This document shows positions 25,525 to 35,510 of a stretch of DNA of 64,000 bases, in pieces. A program made the position numbers and the translations under genes. The notes under the pieces were generated by a model. That model did no database searches and had not been told where the DNA came from. It saw nothing but the letters and a program-made list of their open reading frames with translations. Numbering within the stretch: the first letter of the stretch is position 1; each line of letters begins with the position of its first letter. Source of the DNA: Flavobacteriaceae bacterium UBA5544. GTDB lineage: Bacteria > Bacteroidota > Bacteroidia > Flavobacteriales > Flavobacteriaceae. Location of the stretch: NCBI GenBank assembly GCA_002426755.1, contig DINI01000003.1, forward strand, positions 46,113-110,112, written 5' to 3'.

Positions 25525-26436
25525 ATGTTTAAAAAGAATATTAAAAATCTTATAAATAAGTTCCCCTACATAAATAGTCTATATATGGAGAATATTAGGC
25601 TAAGGAAAACTTCAAAATTCCCCGCCGGACATTTTTATTCGCCCATAGTTTCGATAGATGAAGTTAAGCAAAATGAAAATAAAATTTGGAGTTCAGAAGC
25701 GCCAAGTGAAATTTTAGGAATAGAATTAAATGTTCTCTTTCAACTGTCTTTAATTGAGAATTTTGCTTTGTATTATGCGGAACTCCCCTTTAACGAAACA
25801 AAAGCAGATAACAGAAGATACTACTATAAAAATAAATTCTACTCCTATACTGACGGCATCATGCTCTATTCTATGGTTAGACATTACAAGCCGAAACGGA
25901 TTATTGAAATTGGTTCGGGATTTTCATCGGCTCTTATGATGGATACCAATGAACTTTTTTTTAGCAATTCAATTGACATTACATTTGTCGAGCCTTATCC
26001 AAATCGTCTAAAGTCATTAATGGGCAATGACGATCCAAGACAATATTCCATCATTGAAGATAATGTTCAAAATTTAAACATTTCATTATTTCAGAGCCTA
26101 AAAAAAGGAGATATTCTTTTTGTCGATAGTTCCCATGTTTCCAAAACTGGGAGCGATGTCAATTTTATACTTTTTAACATTTTACCAATTTTGGATAAAG
26201 GTGTTCTTATTCATTTTCATGATATATTTTATCCTTTTGAATATCCAAAAAAATGGGTTTACGATGGCTTTAATTGGAATGAAACGTACCTTGTAAGAGC
26301 TTTTTTAATGAATAATGATTCATTCGAAATTATTCTGTGGTCAGACTATTTACATCAAAAACATAAAAATTTCTTCCACCAAATGCCATTGACTCTTAAG
26401 AATACGGGTGGGAATCTGTGGATCGAAAAAAAATGA
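25525..26436 (+). CDS. Class I SAM-dependent methyltransferase
   Basis: A 303-residue protein. IIEIGSGFSSALMMDTN (near 130) is the SAM-binding loop, ITFVEPYPNRL the second strand with the acidic residue, and ILFVDSSHVSKTGSDVNF and GVLIHFHDIFYPFEYP resemble the metal-using O-methyltransferases (Methyltransf_24 type). It starts at ATG 25525 about 235 bases downstream of a divergent gene, with a TATTTTTG -7-like box at 25417-25424. It probably modifies the polysaccharide; the acceptor is unknown. Confidence 0.8.
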   Translation: MFKKNIKNLINKFPYINSLYMENIRLRKTSKFPAGHFYSPIVSIDEVKQNENKIWSSEAPSEILGIELNVLFQLSLIENFALYYAELPFNETKADNRRYYYKNKFYSYTDGIMLYSMVRHYKPKRIIEIGSGFSSALMMDTNELFFSNSIDITFVEPYPNRLKSLMGNDDPRQYSIIEDNVQNLNISLFQSLKKGDILFVDSSHVSKTGSDVNFILFNILPILDKGVLIHFHDIFYPFEYPKKWVYDGFNWNETYLVRAFLMNNDSFEIILWSDYLHQKHKNFFHQMPLTLKNTGGNLWIEKK

Positions 26437-26464
26437 AGCATGTCCTTAAAAATTGAGTTTGATA

Positions 26465-27340
26465 ATGAAAGTGTTTAATCCTTTAATTTCCATTATTCTG
26501 CCGAATTATAATCACGGCAATTATTTAGAACAGCGTCTGGATAGTATATTTAATCAATCGTACGAAAATTTTGAAGTGATTATTCTGGACGATTGCTCTA
26601 CAGATAGTAGTCTGGATATTCTAAATCTATATAGGGAACATCCAAAGGTTTCTAACTTTATTGTCAACGAAAAAAATAGCGGATCGCCTTTTAAGCAATG
26701 GCAAAAGGGATTGGCTTTGTCACATGGAGAATTTATTTGGATTGCTGAAAGTGATGATTATTGTGAACTTGATTTTTTGGAAGAACACATAAGAACAATT
26801 CAAGATGGTTCTGCTGATCTATCAGTAGCGAAAACGATCATTTCGAGAGATGGAATTTTAGGGAAAACGGTGTCCCATCCTATTTTTAGAGATATTCCCA
26901 AAGAGCAACAAATCATGTTTTGTCCAATTTTGAATGTTAGTTCCATAGTCTTTAAGTCCAAGTTGCTAAAATTAACGCAGCATCCAACTTATACAAACTA
27001 TAAACTTATAGGAGATCGTGTATTTTATTTTGAATATTTTCGCAACGCATACTATGCCTATACTACAAACTCTATCAGCTATTTCCGCAAAGGTCTCACG
27101 AGTGTTTCGGATTTAAAAAACAAGGAAGGTTCTTATTTTAAAACTTATTTTGATGAACATTGGCAATTTATAAATTATGCCAGTAAAGTGGACGAATCCC
27201 TAACGAAGGTTATTGTAAAACAATATATAAAAAAATTCTATGGCAGTGTGCGCGACAAGGTTTCAAAGGTTCAAAAAAAGAAATTAAGTTATCTGCGCTT
27301 GTATTTAAGTTACAAAATTAGACTCTTCGCTAGAATTTAG
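26465..27340 (+). CDS. Family 2 glycosyltransferase
   Basis: About 291 residues. The GT2 core is clear: ISIILPNYNHGNYLEQRLDS, VIILDDCSTDSSLDI and the metal-binding IWIAESDDYCELDFLEEH (near 95). The C-terminal half is basic (KVQKKKLSYLRLYLSYKIRL). An upstream TTG at 26453 is in frame, but the ATG at 26465 starts closer to the first beta strand and is preferred. It is a cytoplasmic sugar-adding enzyme of the repeat unit. Confidence 0.88.
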   Translation: MKVFNPLISIILPNYNHGNYLEQRLDSIFNQSYENFEVIILDDCSTDSSLDILNLYREHPKVSNFIVNEKNSGSPFKQWQKGLALSHGEFIWIAESDDYCELDFLEEHIRTIQDGSADLSVAKTIISRDGILGKTVSHPIFRDIPKEQQIMFCPILNVSSIVFKSKLLKLTQHPTYTNYKLIGDRVFYFEYFRNAYYAYTTNSISYFRKGLTSVSDLKNKEGSYFKTYFDEHWQFINYASKVDESLTKVIVKQYIKKFYGSVRDKVSKVQKKKLSYLRLYLSYKIRLFARI

Positions 27341-27472
27341 TCTTTATCTTAATTCATGAAAATTTAATGTCCATTCTATCAATATCGAAGCATCTAGATA
27401 ATTGCAGGACTACTTCATGTTGCCTTACTGTTTATATGGAACGTGTTTTTATCAAAATATGATTAGAAGTTT

Positions 27473-27480
27473 TATATTTG
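27473..27480 (+). promoter_or_regulatory. Candidate internal -7 box before the second GT2 gene
   Basis: TATATTTG matches TAnnTTTG, 18 bases before the ATG at 27499. A TTG is not at the -33 distance. The box overlaps the alternative TTG start at 27478, which argues for the ATG. Confidence 0.4.
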
Positions 27481-27498
27481 AAGCTTGAGCCAATTATC

Positions 27499-28512
27499 AT
27501 GAAAGTCGCCTTAGTCTTAACAGTAAAAAACGAGCGTAGGTTATTGCGAAATAATCTACTTTATCATCACGCCAAAGGCGTGTCTAAAGCTTTTGTGTAT
27601 TTTGATGGCACTACTGATGATGGCAAGGACACTATAAAAGATTTGAGTTTTGTTGAAATTGGAGACTCTATTAGCGAAAAAACATATGAATCATTAGAGT
27701 TTTTGCATGCATTTAATTATCATGCCGCAGAGCACCATACCGCCCGACAGTGTCTAAACACCTTCGATGCGACCGAAAAATGCAAAACTCTGGGCTATGA
27801 TTGGTTGATTTCTTTGGACGCTGATGAGCTGATCGTGCCTGATTTGGAAGGTAATACTGATTTGCTTTCATTTTTTTTACAAATGCCACCTGATGTAGAG
27901 GTTGTCAACTTTCGAGTCAAAGAAATTTTGCAAACCCAACTTTCTGCCACCAATATATTTGCCGAAGCAAAAGCGTTTAAAAACAGACGGAATATAAAAT
28001 TTACCCGTCAGCTTGTTTCGAAATCAATTTATAATCCGTTTTTAAATACGATGGAAAGTTTTTCGTTTTGGTATGGTCATACCATGGGTAAAGGTGCCAT
28101 TAATATCCATGCGGATCTTGTCCCTCATAACGTACATCGTTTTAAACATAAAAATAAAATGCCAGCAAAAACAATTTCTTGTGGTTTTATTTTTCACTAT
28201 CATTCCTATGATTTTGACGATTTTATTAAAAAGTTTGAAAATTTTAAACATCATCCAGATGTCTTTCTCTCTGGTAATAGCGTAGAGCGTTTGAAATTGT
28301 TGTGGCGAGATATTGTCAACAGTCATACCTTTTCGAAAGATGAGCTGAAGCAATATTACGAGCAGAATGTCATGTTTTCGTCACAAGAATTAGGGATGCT
28401 TAATAAGCGATTTCCTTTTTGTTTTTTTCCACCAACATCTAGGCCAGTCATTTTGAGTACTGCCGTCACAAACGTTTTTAAAAACCATATACCAATGAAT
28501 CTTGGGAGCTAA
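27499..28512 (+). CDS. Glycosyltransferase, GT2/GT92-like
   Basis: About 337 residues. It begins MKVALVLTVKNERRLLRNNLLYH, has AFVYFDGTTDDGKDTIK in place of the usual GT2 second strand, and the DxD-type LISLDADELIVPD near 115. The pattern (KNE near the start, LDADE in the middle, later WYGHTMGKGAI and HRF) matches the glycosyltransferase family 92/Glyco_tranf_2_4 group. TTG 27478 is the alternative start. Its stop overlaps the amidotransferase-like gene by 11 bases. Confidence 0.78.
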   Translation: MKVALVLTVKNERRLLRNNLLYHHAKGVSKAFVYFDGTTDDGKDTIKDLSFVEIGDSISEKTYESLEFLHAFNYHAAEHHTARQCLNTFDATEKCKTLGYDWLISLDADELIVPDLEGNTDLLSFFLQMPPDVEVVNFRVKEILQTQLSATNIFAEAKAFKNRRNIKFTRQLVSKSIYNPFLNTMESFSFWYGHTMGKGAINIHADLVPHNVHRFKHKNKMPAKTISCGFIFHYHSYDFDDFIKKFENFKHHPDVFLSGNSVERLKLLWRDIVNSHTFSKDELKQYYEQNVMFSSQELGMLNKRFPFCFFPPTSRPVILSTAVTNVFKNHIPMNLGS

Positions 28513-29896
28513 AAAAATACAAACCGATATCATCCCTCCCCGTCAAACCTTTGCAAAGTATAAGGCGGAGCATTCTCTTCATCAGCAAGGTATTTGTGTA
28601 TTTATGGCTACTGGGTTTTTTATGGATGATGATACCTATTGGAAGGATCAAAAATGTTTATTGCCTGGTCATGAACATACCCTGGATGATGACGACTTCC
28701 TTATTGCAAGCGTTCCATGGTTTAAATGGTATTATTCCCCACGGGATATTTCCTTTGAGACCGCATTAGAAAACTATACTTCCTTATTGAAAGATATTAC
28801 TAAAACACAGATTGGTAATCATAAGGTCATTCTACCACTTTCTGGAGGTTTGGATAGTCGCAGTCAGGCATTGATTCTAAAAGATTTAGACAATCCAGTA
28901 CATTCTTATAGTTATAGCTTTACCGATGGCTATCCAGAACATCGTATTGGTCAAAAAATTGCAAACCTTTGTGGTTTTGAATTTGATGCCTTCCACATTC
29001 CTCGTGGTTATCTATGGGACTGTATATACGACTTAGCCGAAATCAATCAATGTTATTCAGAATTTACCCATCCGCGTCAAATGGCTGTTTTAGAACAACT
29101 AAAACAAATGGAAGGCATGTTCTCTTTGGGACATTGGGGAGATGTTTTTTTTGACCGTGGGGCACCAGAAGGGACTAGCGATTCAGACATTGTTCCTTTA
29201 TTATTAAAAAAAATGTTGAAACCTGGAGGGCTGTATCTTGCTGAACAATTATGGAATGGTTGGGGGTTAGAGGGTAATTTTAAAGATTATCTGATTTCGA
29301 AGATTGAAGTTGCACTATCCAAACTAAAAATTGATAACATTAGTGCTAAAGTAAGAGCTTTTAAAACCACTCAATGGGCACATCGATGGACCTCCACCAA
29401 TTTGAGTATCTTTGAATCCGTGCACCCTATCACCTTGCCATTTTATGACAAGCGCATGTGTGACTTTATTTGTAACATTCCTGAAGCTTATTTAGCTGAT
29501 AGGCGTTTGCAACTTGCACATTTGAAACAAGATAAAGGACTTTCAAATATTACATGGCAAGCTCAAAAACCATTTAATCTTAACAACTTTGATTATAATA
29601 AAATGCCTTATAACTTACCCTATCGCATTCTGGATAAATTAGAGCGCTCCAGTAAAAACCTTTTAGGTAGACCATGGATTCAGCGCAACTTTGAATTGCA
29701 ATTTTTAGGAAGGTTCAATGATCAGGAGTTAAGACAGTGGGTTTTCTCAAAATCATTTGAGGAACTGGTTCCTGACTATATTGTTAAGGATATTTATAAA
29801 AAATTCACTAGAGAAAACACAGTCTATTATTCACATCCCATGAGCATGTTGCTAACTTTAGCCGTTTGGCAAAAAAACATTAGGAATGTCCAATAA
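28502..29896 (+). CDS. Asparagine-synthase-like amidotransferase lacking the glutaminase nucleophile
   Basis: A 464-residue protein. The PP-loop ATP-pyrophosphatase signature SGGLDS is at 114-119, followed by SYSFTDGYPEHRIGQKIAN and later GLGHWGDVFFDRG, as in the synthetase half of asparagine synthase. The N-terminal ~100 residues look like the tail of the glutaminase domain (CLLPGHEHTLDDDDF), but there is no N-terminal catalytic Cys. It may use free ammonia or a partner glutaminase. Relatives such as WbpS/WbtH amidate uronic acids of O-antigens. The start is TTG 28502, overlapping the GT gene upstream. Confidence 0.78.
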   Translation: MGAKKIQTDIIPPRQTFAKYKAEHSLHQQGICVFMATGFFMDDDTYWKDQKCLLPGHEHTLDDDDFLIASVPWFKWYYSPRDISFETALENYTSLLKDITKTQIGNHKVILPLSGGLDSRSQALILKDLDNPVHSYSYSFTDGYPEHRIGQKIANLCGFEFDAFHIPRGYLWDCIYDLAEINQCYSEFTHPRQMAVLEQLKQMEGMFSLGHWGDVFFDRGAPEGTSDSDIVPLLLKKMLKPGGLYLAEQLWNGWGLEGNFKDYLISKIEVALSKLKIDNISAKVRAFKTTQWAHRWTSTNLSIFESVHPITLPFYDKRMCDFICNIPEAYLADRRLQLAHLKQDKGLSNITWQAQKPFNLNNFDYNKMPYNLPYRILDKLERSSKNLLGRPWIQRNFELQFLGRFNDQELRQWVFSKSFEELVPDYIVKDIYKKFTRENTVYYSHPMSMLLTLAVWQKNIRNVQ

Positions 29897-30977
29897 AAAA
29901 ATAAGACTTTTATATACGATTTCAAATTTTAAAACCGCAGGAAGTGGTAAGGTGGTATATGATTTGGTGGCTAACTTGGATACATCAAAGTTTGATATTG
30001 AAATTGCTTGTAAACATAATGATGGCGATTTTTTTAAGATAATGCAATCGCTTGGTATCCCGATTCATGTTTTTGACACAAAAACCTCTTATCGGCCATA
30101 TTATACATTGTTGTTTAGGGTTTTGAAAATTGCAAAATTCTTAAAGAAAGGTAATTATGATGTCGTACATTCTTGGCAATGGAGCAACGATTGGACAGAA
30201 GCTGTGGCGTCCAAATTGGCCGGAGCCAAATGGATTTACACCAAAAAAGCAATGGGTTTTAAAAGTAAACATTGGCGAATAAAAAGTTATTTGGCGGATT
30301 TTATCATCACCACAAATAATGAGATGGTTTCCTATTTTCCAAACAAAAAACAACAAGCCTTAATACCATTCGGCATTGATACCTCCTATTATGATTCCAA
30401 AAATTTTGAGGTTCCTAATTCCTCCAGAAAACAATTCAACATTATCACAGTCGCAAATTTAGTTCCTTTAAAAGGCATTGAGATCTTGATACAAGCCATC
30501 CATGCATTAGAAAATAAGCACCTATGTTTAAAAATTTTAGGTGCTGATGACAACGCCTACGGAGAAAAATTAAAGACACTCTGCACTAGCCTAAATATGG
30601 ATGACACAGTTGTTTTTTATGGTAAACAAATGGATGTTCGCCCTTATATTGCCAATTCGGATTTGTATGTCATACCAACGTTAGATAAAGGAGAAGGTAT
30701 GCCTATGGCACTGATAGAAGCCATGAGCATGGGAATCCCTGTATTAGGATCTGATATTTCAGGCGTTAATTATGTTCTTAAAGATTTCCCTGACTTGCTT
30801 TTTAAACCATCTGATTTTGAATCACTAGCCGCAAAAATACAAGTTTTGGAACAAATGCCCCACCTTGCGCGTAGTACTCTTGGAAAAGACTTGAGACAGT
30901 ACTGCCTAGAACATTTTACAATGTCGCAGTTTATTCTTGCACATGAAAACTTATATGAACAAATTGCAAAAAAATAG
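29886..30977 (+). CDS. Family 4 glycosyltransferase
   Basis: A 363-residue retaining GT-B enzyme. It starts IRLLYTISNFKTAGSGKVVYDL (acceptor-side loop), has VVHSWQWSNDW and IPFGIDTSYYD at the domain linker, and the donor-binding FNIITVANLVPLKGIEILIQA with PTLDKGEGMPMALIEAMSMGIPVLGSDISG, the GPGTF E-x7-E element. It overlaps the amidotransferase-like gene by 11 bases, so it is translated from the same message. Confidence 0.9.
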   Translation: MSNKKIRLLYTISNFKTAGSGKVVYDLVANLDTSKFDIEIACKHNDGDFFKIMQSLGIPIHVFDTKTSYRPYYTLLFRVLKIAKFLKKGNYDVVHSWQWSNDWTEAVASKLAGAKWIYTKKAMGFKSKHWRIKSYLADFIITTNNEMVSYFPNKKQQALIPFGIDTSYYDSKNFEVPNSSRKQFNIITVANLVPLKGIEILIQAIHALENKHLCLKILGADDNAYGEKLKTLCTSLNMDDTVVFYGKQMDVRPYIANSDLYVIPTLDKGEGMPMALIEAMSMGIPVLGSDISGVNYVLKDFPDLLFKPSDFESLAAKIQVLEQMPHLARSTLGKDLRQYCLEHFTMSQFILAHENLYEQIAKK

Positions 30978-30985
30978 GATAGCCA

Positions 30986-31837
30986 TTGAATAAATATAAT
31001 AAACATCTCATTATTGTAGGAACTGCGAGAAGTGGCACTAGTTGGCTATCTGAAACCATCGCACAACAGCATCGGTATCGAATGCTATTTGAACCCGAAC
31101 ATGAGTTTCGTACAAAAAAGGGCAGCTTGATATGTGACCAATGGATTACAAAACCCACAGACTCCCCAGAAGCCCATACCTATTTAAAACAAGTATTTGC
31201 AAACAGAGTGGATTGTGATTGGATTGGACAGAGCAGCAATCGACGTTATAAACGACATTTATGGCCATTAATCCCTAAAAGGTATATCATAAAATTTGTT
31301 CGCGCTAACCTTTCCGCTGTTTATATGAATGCCCATTTTGGAATTCCAGTAGTCCATATGTTAAGAAACCCATACGACGTTTTGCATTCTCAACAACAAG
31401 TTGAATTTCCCTGGTTATATAACCTAGAACATTTTAAAAACAACCCTTGTTTAGTTGCTCTAATAAAGAAATCATTTAATTTTGATATATGTAAAACTAA
31501 TCATCTTTTACCTTTACAAATTTTAACTTTACGGTGGTGCATTGAAAACGTTATTCCATTGAAAGTTCAAAAACCAATCACAAGAAATTATCATATCATA
31601 CATTATGAATCTTTACTGGGTGAAATTGAGTTGTTTTATGAGTTATGTCAAAAATTGAATCTGAAACCCATAGAGGATTTGGAATTGCATTATAGAAAGC
31701 CTTCTTCAAAAACCCATCCAAGAAGTAAAGTGTTTTCCAAAGCAAATATTGATAATAAGTTTACTTTCGAAGAATATAAGCACATTAATTTAATCTTGGA
31801 TAGTTTTGAAACTGATTTTTATCCAAAAAATAATTAA
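30986..31837 (+). CDS. Sulfotransferase-family protein
   Basis: A 283-residue protein with LIIVGTARSGTSWLSETI at residues ~7-24, the 5'-phosphosulfate-binding loop of cytosolic-type sulfotransferases (R-S-G-T-[ST]-W-L). PVVHMLRNPYDVLHSQQQVE (near 118) is the 3'-phosphate-binding segment with Arg and Ser. The start is a TTG at 30986, 8 bases after the GT4 stop. It should transfer sulfate from PAPS to a saccharide; the acceptor is unknown. Confidence 0.82.
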   Translation: MNKYNKHLIIVGTARSGTSWLSETIAQQHRYRMLFEPEHEFRTKKGSLICDQWITKPTDSPEAHTYLKQVFANRVDCDWIGQSSNRRYKRHLWPLIPKRYIIKFVRANLSAVYMNAHFGIPVVHMLRNPYDVLHSQQQVEFPWLYNLEHFKNNPCLVALIKKSFNFDICKTNHLLPLQILTLRWCIENVIPLKVQKPITRNYHIIHYESLLGEIELFYELCQKLNLKPIEDLELHYRKPSSKTHPRSKVFSKANIDNKFTFEEYKHINLILDSFETDFYPKNN

Positions 31838-31893
31838 GTATCCAACGATTTTAAAATTAACAACGATTATATATTTTCAATATATTGCTATCG

Positions 31894-31901
31894 TATTTTT
31901 G
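31894..31901 (+). promoter_or_regulatory. Candidate internal -7 box before the exostosin-like gene
   Basis: TATTTTTG fits TAnnTTTG, 35 bases before the ATG at 31936, in the only gap near 100 bases in this stretch. No TTG at the -33 distance. Confidence 0.35.
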
Positions 31902-31935
31902 ATTATCAATTTTTTTTTAATCTATTGAAACACGC

Positions 31936-33024
31936 ATGAAGTTATTCTTTCCTAAAGACCAATTAGATCTCACTAAAAGGAATCATATTTTCCCTTTGTT
32001 GAAACCTTTTCTCAAAGGGAATGATTTCACTAATGAACAGCGGATCCAAATTTATGGAGCTTCAGATAAAGATTTTATATTTGTTGAAGGTATTGACAGT
32101 GCAAATTATGTAGTTCTTCCCATGTCGTGGAATTATTATGTCATGAAAAATAAAGAGCAGATTGCAATTGAATTTGTTCATTATGCCAATAGTTTCAATA
32201 AAAAAGTTTTAGTTCTAAATAGTGGTGATTATGGTGTAGTGGTTCCTAACTTCAAAAATGCATTAGTGTTTCGTCAAAGTGGTATGGCCTCTAAATTACC
32301 CTCTTATCATATGGGTCTGCCTGTCTTTATAAAAGACCCATTAGTACGGTTTTATAATGGTGACAAAAACATCATTAAATCATACAACATCAAACCTATC
32401 GTCGGATTTTGTGGCCAAGTCAATGGCTCAAAGCTTAACGCTATAAAGGAAGCGTTAAAAGTCTTATATAAGAACATGAAGTTTTTTATTAAATTAACTG
32501 CTACAATGCCTCAACCCATTCAATCCTCCTCTTACCTTCGTTTTAAATTTTTAAATCATTTAAGGCATTCTAGTCTTTTAGAGTCAAATTTTATTTTCAG
32601 AAAAAAACATGGAGCTGGAATTGATTTTCATAGGTCAGCCTCAAAAGTTACCAAAGAGTTTTTTGAAAATATTAAAAACTCCGATTACATTCTATGTTAT
32701 AGAGGTGCAGGGAACTTTTCCGTACGATTTTATGAAACTTTAGCTATGGGACGTATTCCTGTTTTTATAGATTCAGATTGTTTGCTCCCTTTGTCAAATT
32801 CCATAGATTGGCAAAAGCATATGGTTTGGATAGCTCCTCATGAACGTCATAAAATTGCTGAAAAAGTGGCTGCCTTTCATAATAACTTAAATGAGCAATC
32901 TTACGATGCGCTCATTAAAGGCAACCGAGAGTTGTGGCATAAAAAATTTCAAATTGGCGGTTTCTTTAAGAATGTCCTGCAGGATTTGCAGCGATATGAA
33001 AGCAAATCCTTGGCTAATGAATAA
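31936..33024 (+). CDS. Exostosin-like (GT47-type) glycosyltransferase
   Basis: A 362-residue protein. The C-terminal third has SDYILCYRGAGNFSVRFYETL followed by AMGRIPVFIDSDCLLP, the nucleotide-sugar-binding block of exostosin/GT47 enzymes (R-G-x-G-x2-S-x-R-x-[FY]-E-x3-G-x-I-P-V). The N-terminal part is a Rossmann-like acceptor domain. GT47 enzymes in bacteria add GlcNAc, Xyl or Gal. Its last 8 bases overlap the next GT gene. Confidence 0.82.
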   Translation: MKLFFPKDQLDLTKRNHIFPLLKPFLKGNDFTNEQRIQIYGASDKDFIFVEGIDSANYVVLPMSWNYYVMKNKEQIAIEFVHYANSFNKKVLVLNSGDYGVVVPNFKNALVFRQSGMASKLPSYHMGLPVFIKDPLVRFYNGDKNIIKSYNIKPIVGFCGQVNGSKLNAIKEALKVLYKNMKFFIKLTATMPQPIQSSSYLRFKFLNHLRHSSLLESNFIFRKKHGAGIDFHRSASKVTKEFFENIKNSDYILCYRGAGNFSVRFYETLAMGRIPVFIDSDCLLPLSNSIDWQKHMVWIAPHERHKIAEKVAAFHNNLNEQSYDALIKGNRELWHKKFQIGGFFKNVLQDLQRYESKSLANE

Positions 33025-34216
33025 AAAAATAAAAATAGCGATTTATTCGGGCGAAGTACCAAGTACGACTTTTATAGAGCGCCTTATCAATGGACTGTCA
33101 AAAATGGGGCATCATATTTATATTTTTGGAGCCCAAACCCAAAAAGTAAACTATACTGGAAATGTGACTCTAGCTACATACAAAAAGGGAAGGATCCCAA
33201 AACTTTTGCATTTAGCTAAATATAGTTTGCTACTACATTTATTTAAAAATAGAGAACGAAAAAAATTGGATGGAATGTTGGGCAAAGTGTCTAAAAACTT
33301 GCTTTATTCCAAAGTTAAATATTATCCGATATTATGGCATAAACCCGATATTTTTCATTTGCAATGGGCCAAAGGGCTTGAAGAATGGAAATGGGTTCTA
33401 GAATTCGATATGAAACTGGTTTTGAGTTTACGAGGCGCACATATCAATTATTCTCCAATTGCTGACCCCGAATTGGTTTTAATGTACAATAGGTGTTTCC
33501 CTTTGGTAGATGGTTTTCATGCGGTTTCAAAAGCAATTGGGAAAGAGGCCGAAACGTATGGTGCATCCTATGATAAAATAAGAGTCGTTTACAGCGGATT
33601 GAAATTGAATGATTTTAAAACTTCTAAAGTCCTTAAGATTGAAACGTTTCAAATGATTTCTATTGGAAGACCTCACTGGGTTAAAGGCTACAACTATGCA
33701 TTAGATGCCTGTAAAATTCTTAAAACGAAAAATTTTAATTTCAAATATATAATTGTTGGTGGGTCTAAAGATTTGGAATTGATGTATCAAATTCAAGATC
33801 TGGGATTGAAAGATTATGTTGTACTTATGGATAAGATTTCATTTGAAGACGTCAAAAGGCTTGTAGAGTCATCACATTTATTGATATTGCCAAGTGTCAA
33901 AGAAGGTATACCAAATGTAGTTTTGGAGGCCATGGCCCTCGGTACATTAGTTTTGGCTACTGACTGTGGCGGCATTGATGAAGTTATATCGGATGGAAAG
34001 AATGGATTTATTGTACCTATTAGAGATTCAAGAAAGATGGCAGACTGTATTTTAAATATTAGTCATTTAACTAAGATTGAAATTTCAAATATTGAAAAAG
34101 AGGCAAAAAAAACACTTAAGAAGCAACATTTAGAAAATCAAATGCTCAAAGATATGAATTCCTTTTATCAAGATGTTTTAAACGGTAAAGCAGAATCAAA
34201 AAACTTATATGACTAA
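33017..34216 (+). CDS. Family 4 glycosyltransferase
   Basis: About 399 residues. The frame extends 42 codons into the upstream gene, but the ATG at 33017 (MNKKIKIAIYSGEVPSTTF) starts the first strand of the GT-B fold. Later elements are IFHLQWAKGLEEW, VVYSGLKLNDF at the linker, FQMISIGRPHWVKGYNYALDA and ILPSVKEGIPNVVLEAMALG with the E-x7-E donor site. Coupled to its neighbours on both sides (8-base overlaps). Confidence 0.9.
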   Translation: MNKKIKIAIYSGEVPSTTFIERLINGLSKMGHHIYIFGAQTQKVNYTGNVTLATYKKGRIPKLLHLAKYSLLLHLFKNRERKKLDGMLGKVSKNLLYSKVKYYPILWHKPDIFHLQWAKGLEEWKWVLEFDMKLVLSLRGAHINYSPIADPELVLMYNRCFPLVDGFHAVSKAIGKEAETYGASYDKIRVVYSGLKLNDFKTSKVLKIETFQMISIGRPHWVKGYNYALDACKILKTKNFNFKYIIVGGSKDLELMYQIQDLGLKDYVVLMDKISFEDVKRLVESSHLLILPSVKEGIPNVVLEAMALGTLVLATDCGGIDEVISDGKNGFIVPIRDSRKMADCILNISHLTKIEISNIEKEAKKTLKKQHLENQMLKDMNSFYQDVLNGKAESKNLYD

Positions 34217-35411
34217 AAACAAAATAGGACTTGTCTTATCATCCGTTCCAGGCTATTCTGAAACTTTTTTCAGGAATAAAATCAATGGATTGCAGGCAAA
34301 TGGATTTGAGGTTATTTTGTTTGTGGATTACCTTAACCCAAGTGACGCTGGTTTTCCATGTCAAGTTGTAGCTTGTTTGGATTTTAACAGCCGATCATTA
34401 AAAACCGTTTTAAACAGTATTATTACATTTTTAAAAGCTGCTATTTTTAGCCCGAAGCAAAGTTTTCGTTTGTACCAATTAGATAAAAATGATGGTGTTC
34501 CGTTTAATAGAAGATTAAAAAACATCGTTCTCAATCAGTTCTTTTTTAAGCAGTCATTGCATTGGTTGCATTTTGGCTTTGGAATGTTGTCAAAGAATCG
34601 AGAAAACGTTGCCAAAGCGATTGGTGCCAAAATGGCCGTTAGTTTTAGAGGGTTTGACCTTTATTTGTCGCCTTTGAAGCATCCTAATTGTTATGATGCA
34701 TTATTCACAAAAGACGTTCGATATCATGTGTTATCTCAAGGGATGAAACAAACCTTATTGGATTATAAAATTGATCCAAATCAAATTTATATTATCCCAC
34801 CAGCCGTTGACATCGAATTTTTTAATCCTAACAAAGAAACAGTTACTAATCAAAATGAGGTTTTAAAAATCATTACAGTCGCGCGACTTCATTGGATTAA
34901 AGGATTGGACTACATTTTAGAAGCTTTGGCAATTCTTAAAGAACGGGGCATTCCATTTGAATATACTATTATTGGTGATGGAGACCAAAAAGAACGTCTT
35001 TTGTTTGCTGCGCATCAATTTGATTTGACTGACACTGTTAAATTTGTAGGAAGACTATCACCCAATAAAGTTAAGGCATTTTTTGAGGAAAGTGAACTTT
35101 ATCTTCAATATAGTTTTCAAGAAGGATTTTGCAATGCGACATTAGAAGCTCAAGCAATGGGTTTGTTGTGTGTTGTTTCTGATGTAGAGTCGCTTAATGA
35201 AAATGTATTGGATGGTTTAACGGGATGGATTGTTCCAAAAAGAGACCCTAAAGCTTTAGCACAAAAAATCATTGAGGTCGCGCAATTACCTATGTCAGAA
35301 AAACATCGAATAACTCAAAATGCCATAAACCGTGTAAAGGAAAACTTTAATTTAGAGCAACAGCACAGGGAATTTTTAAAATTTTATACTCAACAATCCT
35401 TTGACCCTTAA
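34209..35411 (+). CDS. Family 4 glycosyltransferase
   Basis: A 400-residue GT-B enzyme starting IGLVLSSVPGYSETFFRNKINGL. It contains YIIPPAVDIEFFNP at the linker, LKIITVARLHWIKGLDYILEAL and YLQYSFQEGFCNATLEAQAMGL (donor site E-x7-E). The N-terminal SETFF element is shared with transferases of exopolysaccharide systems such as WcaL/AmsK. It overlaps the upstream GT gene by 8 bases and ends a tightly packed run of transferases. Confidence 0.9.
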   Translation: MTKNKIGLVLSSVPGYSETFFRNKINGLQANGFEVILFVDYLNPSDAGFPCQVVACLDFNSRSLKTVLNSIITFLKAAIFSPKQSFRLYQLDKNDGVPFNRRLKNIVLNQFFFKQSLHWLHFGFGMLSKNRENVAKAIGAKMAVSFRGFDLYLSPLKHPNCYDALFTKDVRYHVLSQGMKQTLLDYKIDPNQIYIIPPAVDIEFFNPNKETVTNQNEVLKIITVARLHWIKGLDYILEALAILKERGIPFEYTIIGDGDQKERLLFAAHQFDLTDTVKFVGRLSPNKVKAFFEESELYLQYSFQEGFCNATLEAQAMGLLCVVSDVESLNENVLDGLTGWIVPKRDPKALAQKIIEVAQLPMSEKHRITQNAINRVKENFNLEQQHREFLKFYTQQSFDP

Positions 35412-35510
35412 GATTAAAATTTATAATATTAAGCTTTTTGATGAACTTTAGGATTTTATCCAAAGAACCGTTATTATTGCAGTTTTAATAATGACTAATA
35501 CAATGCCTTC

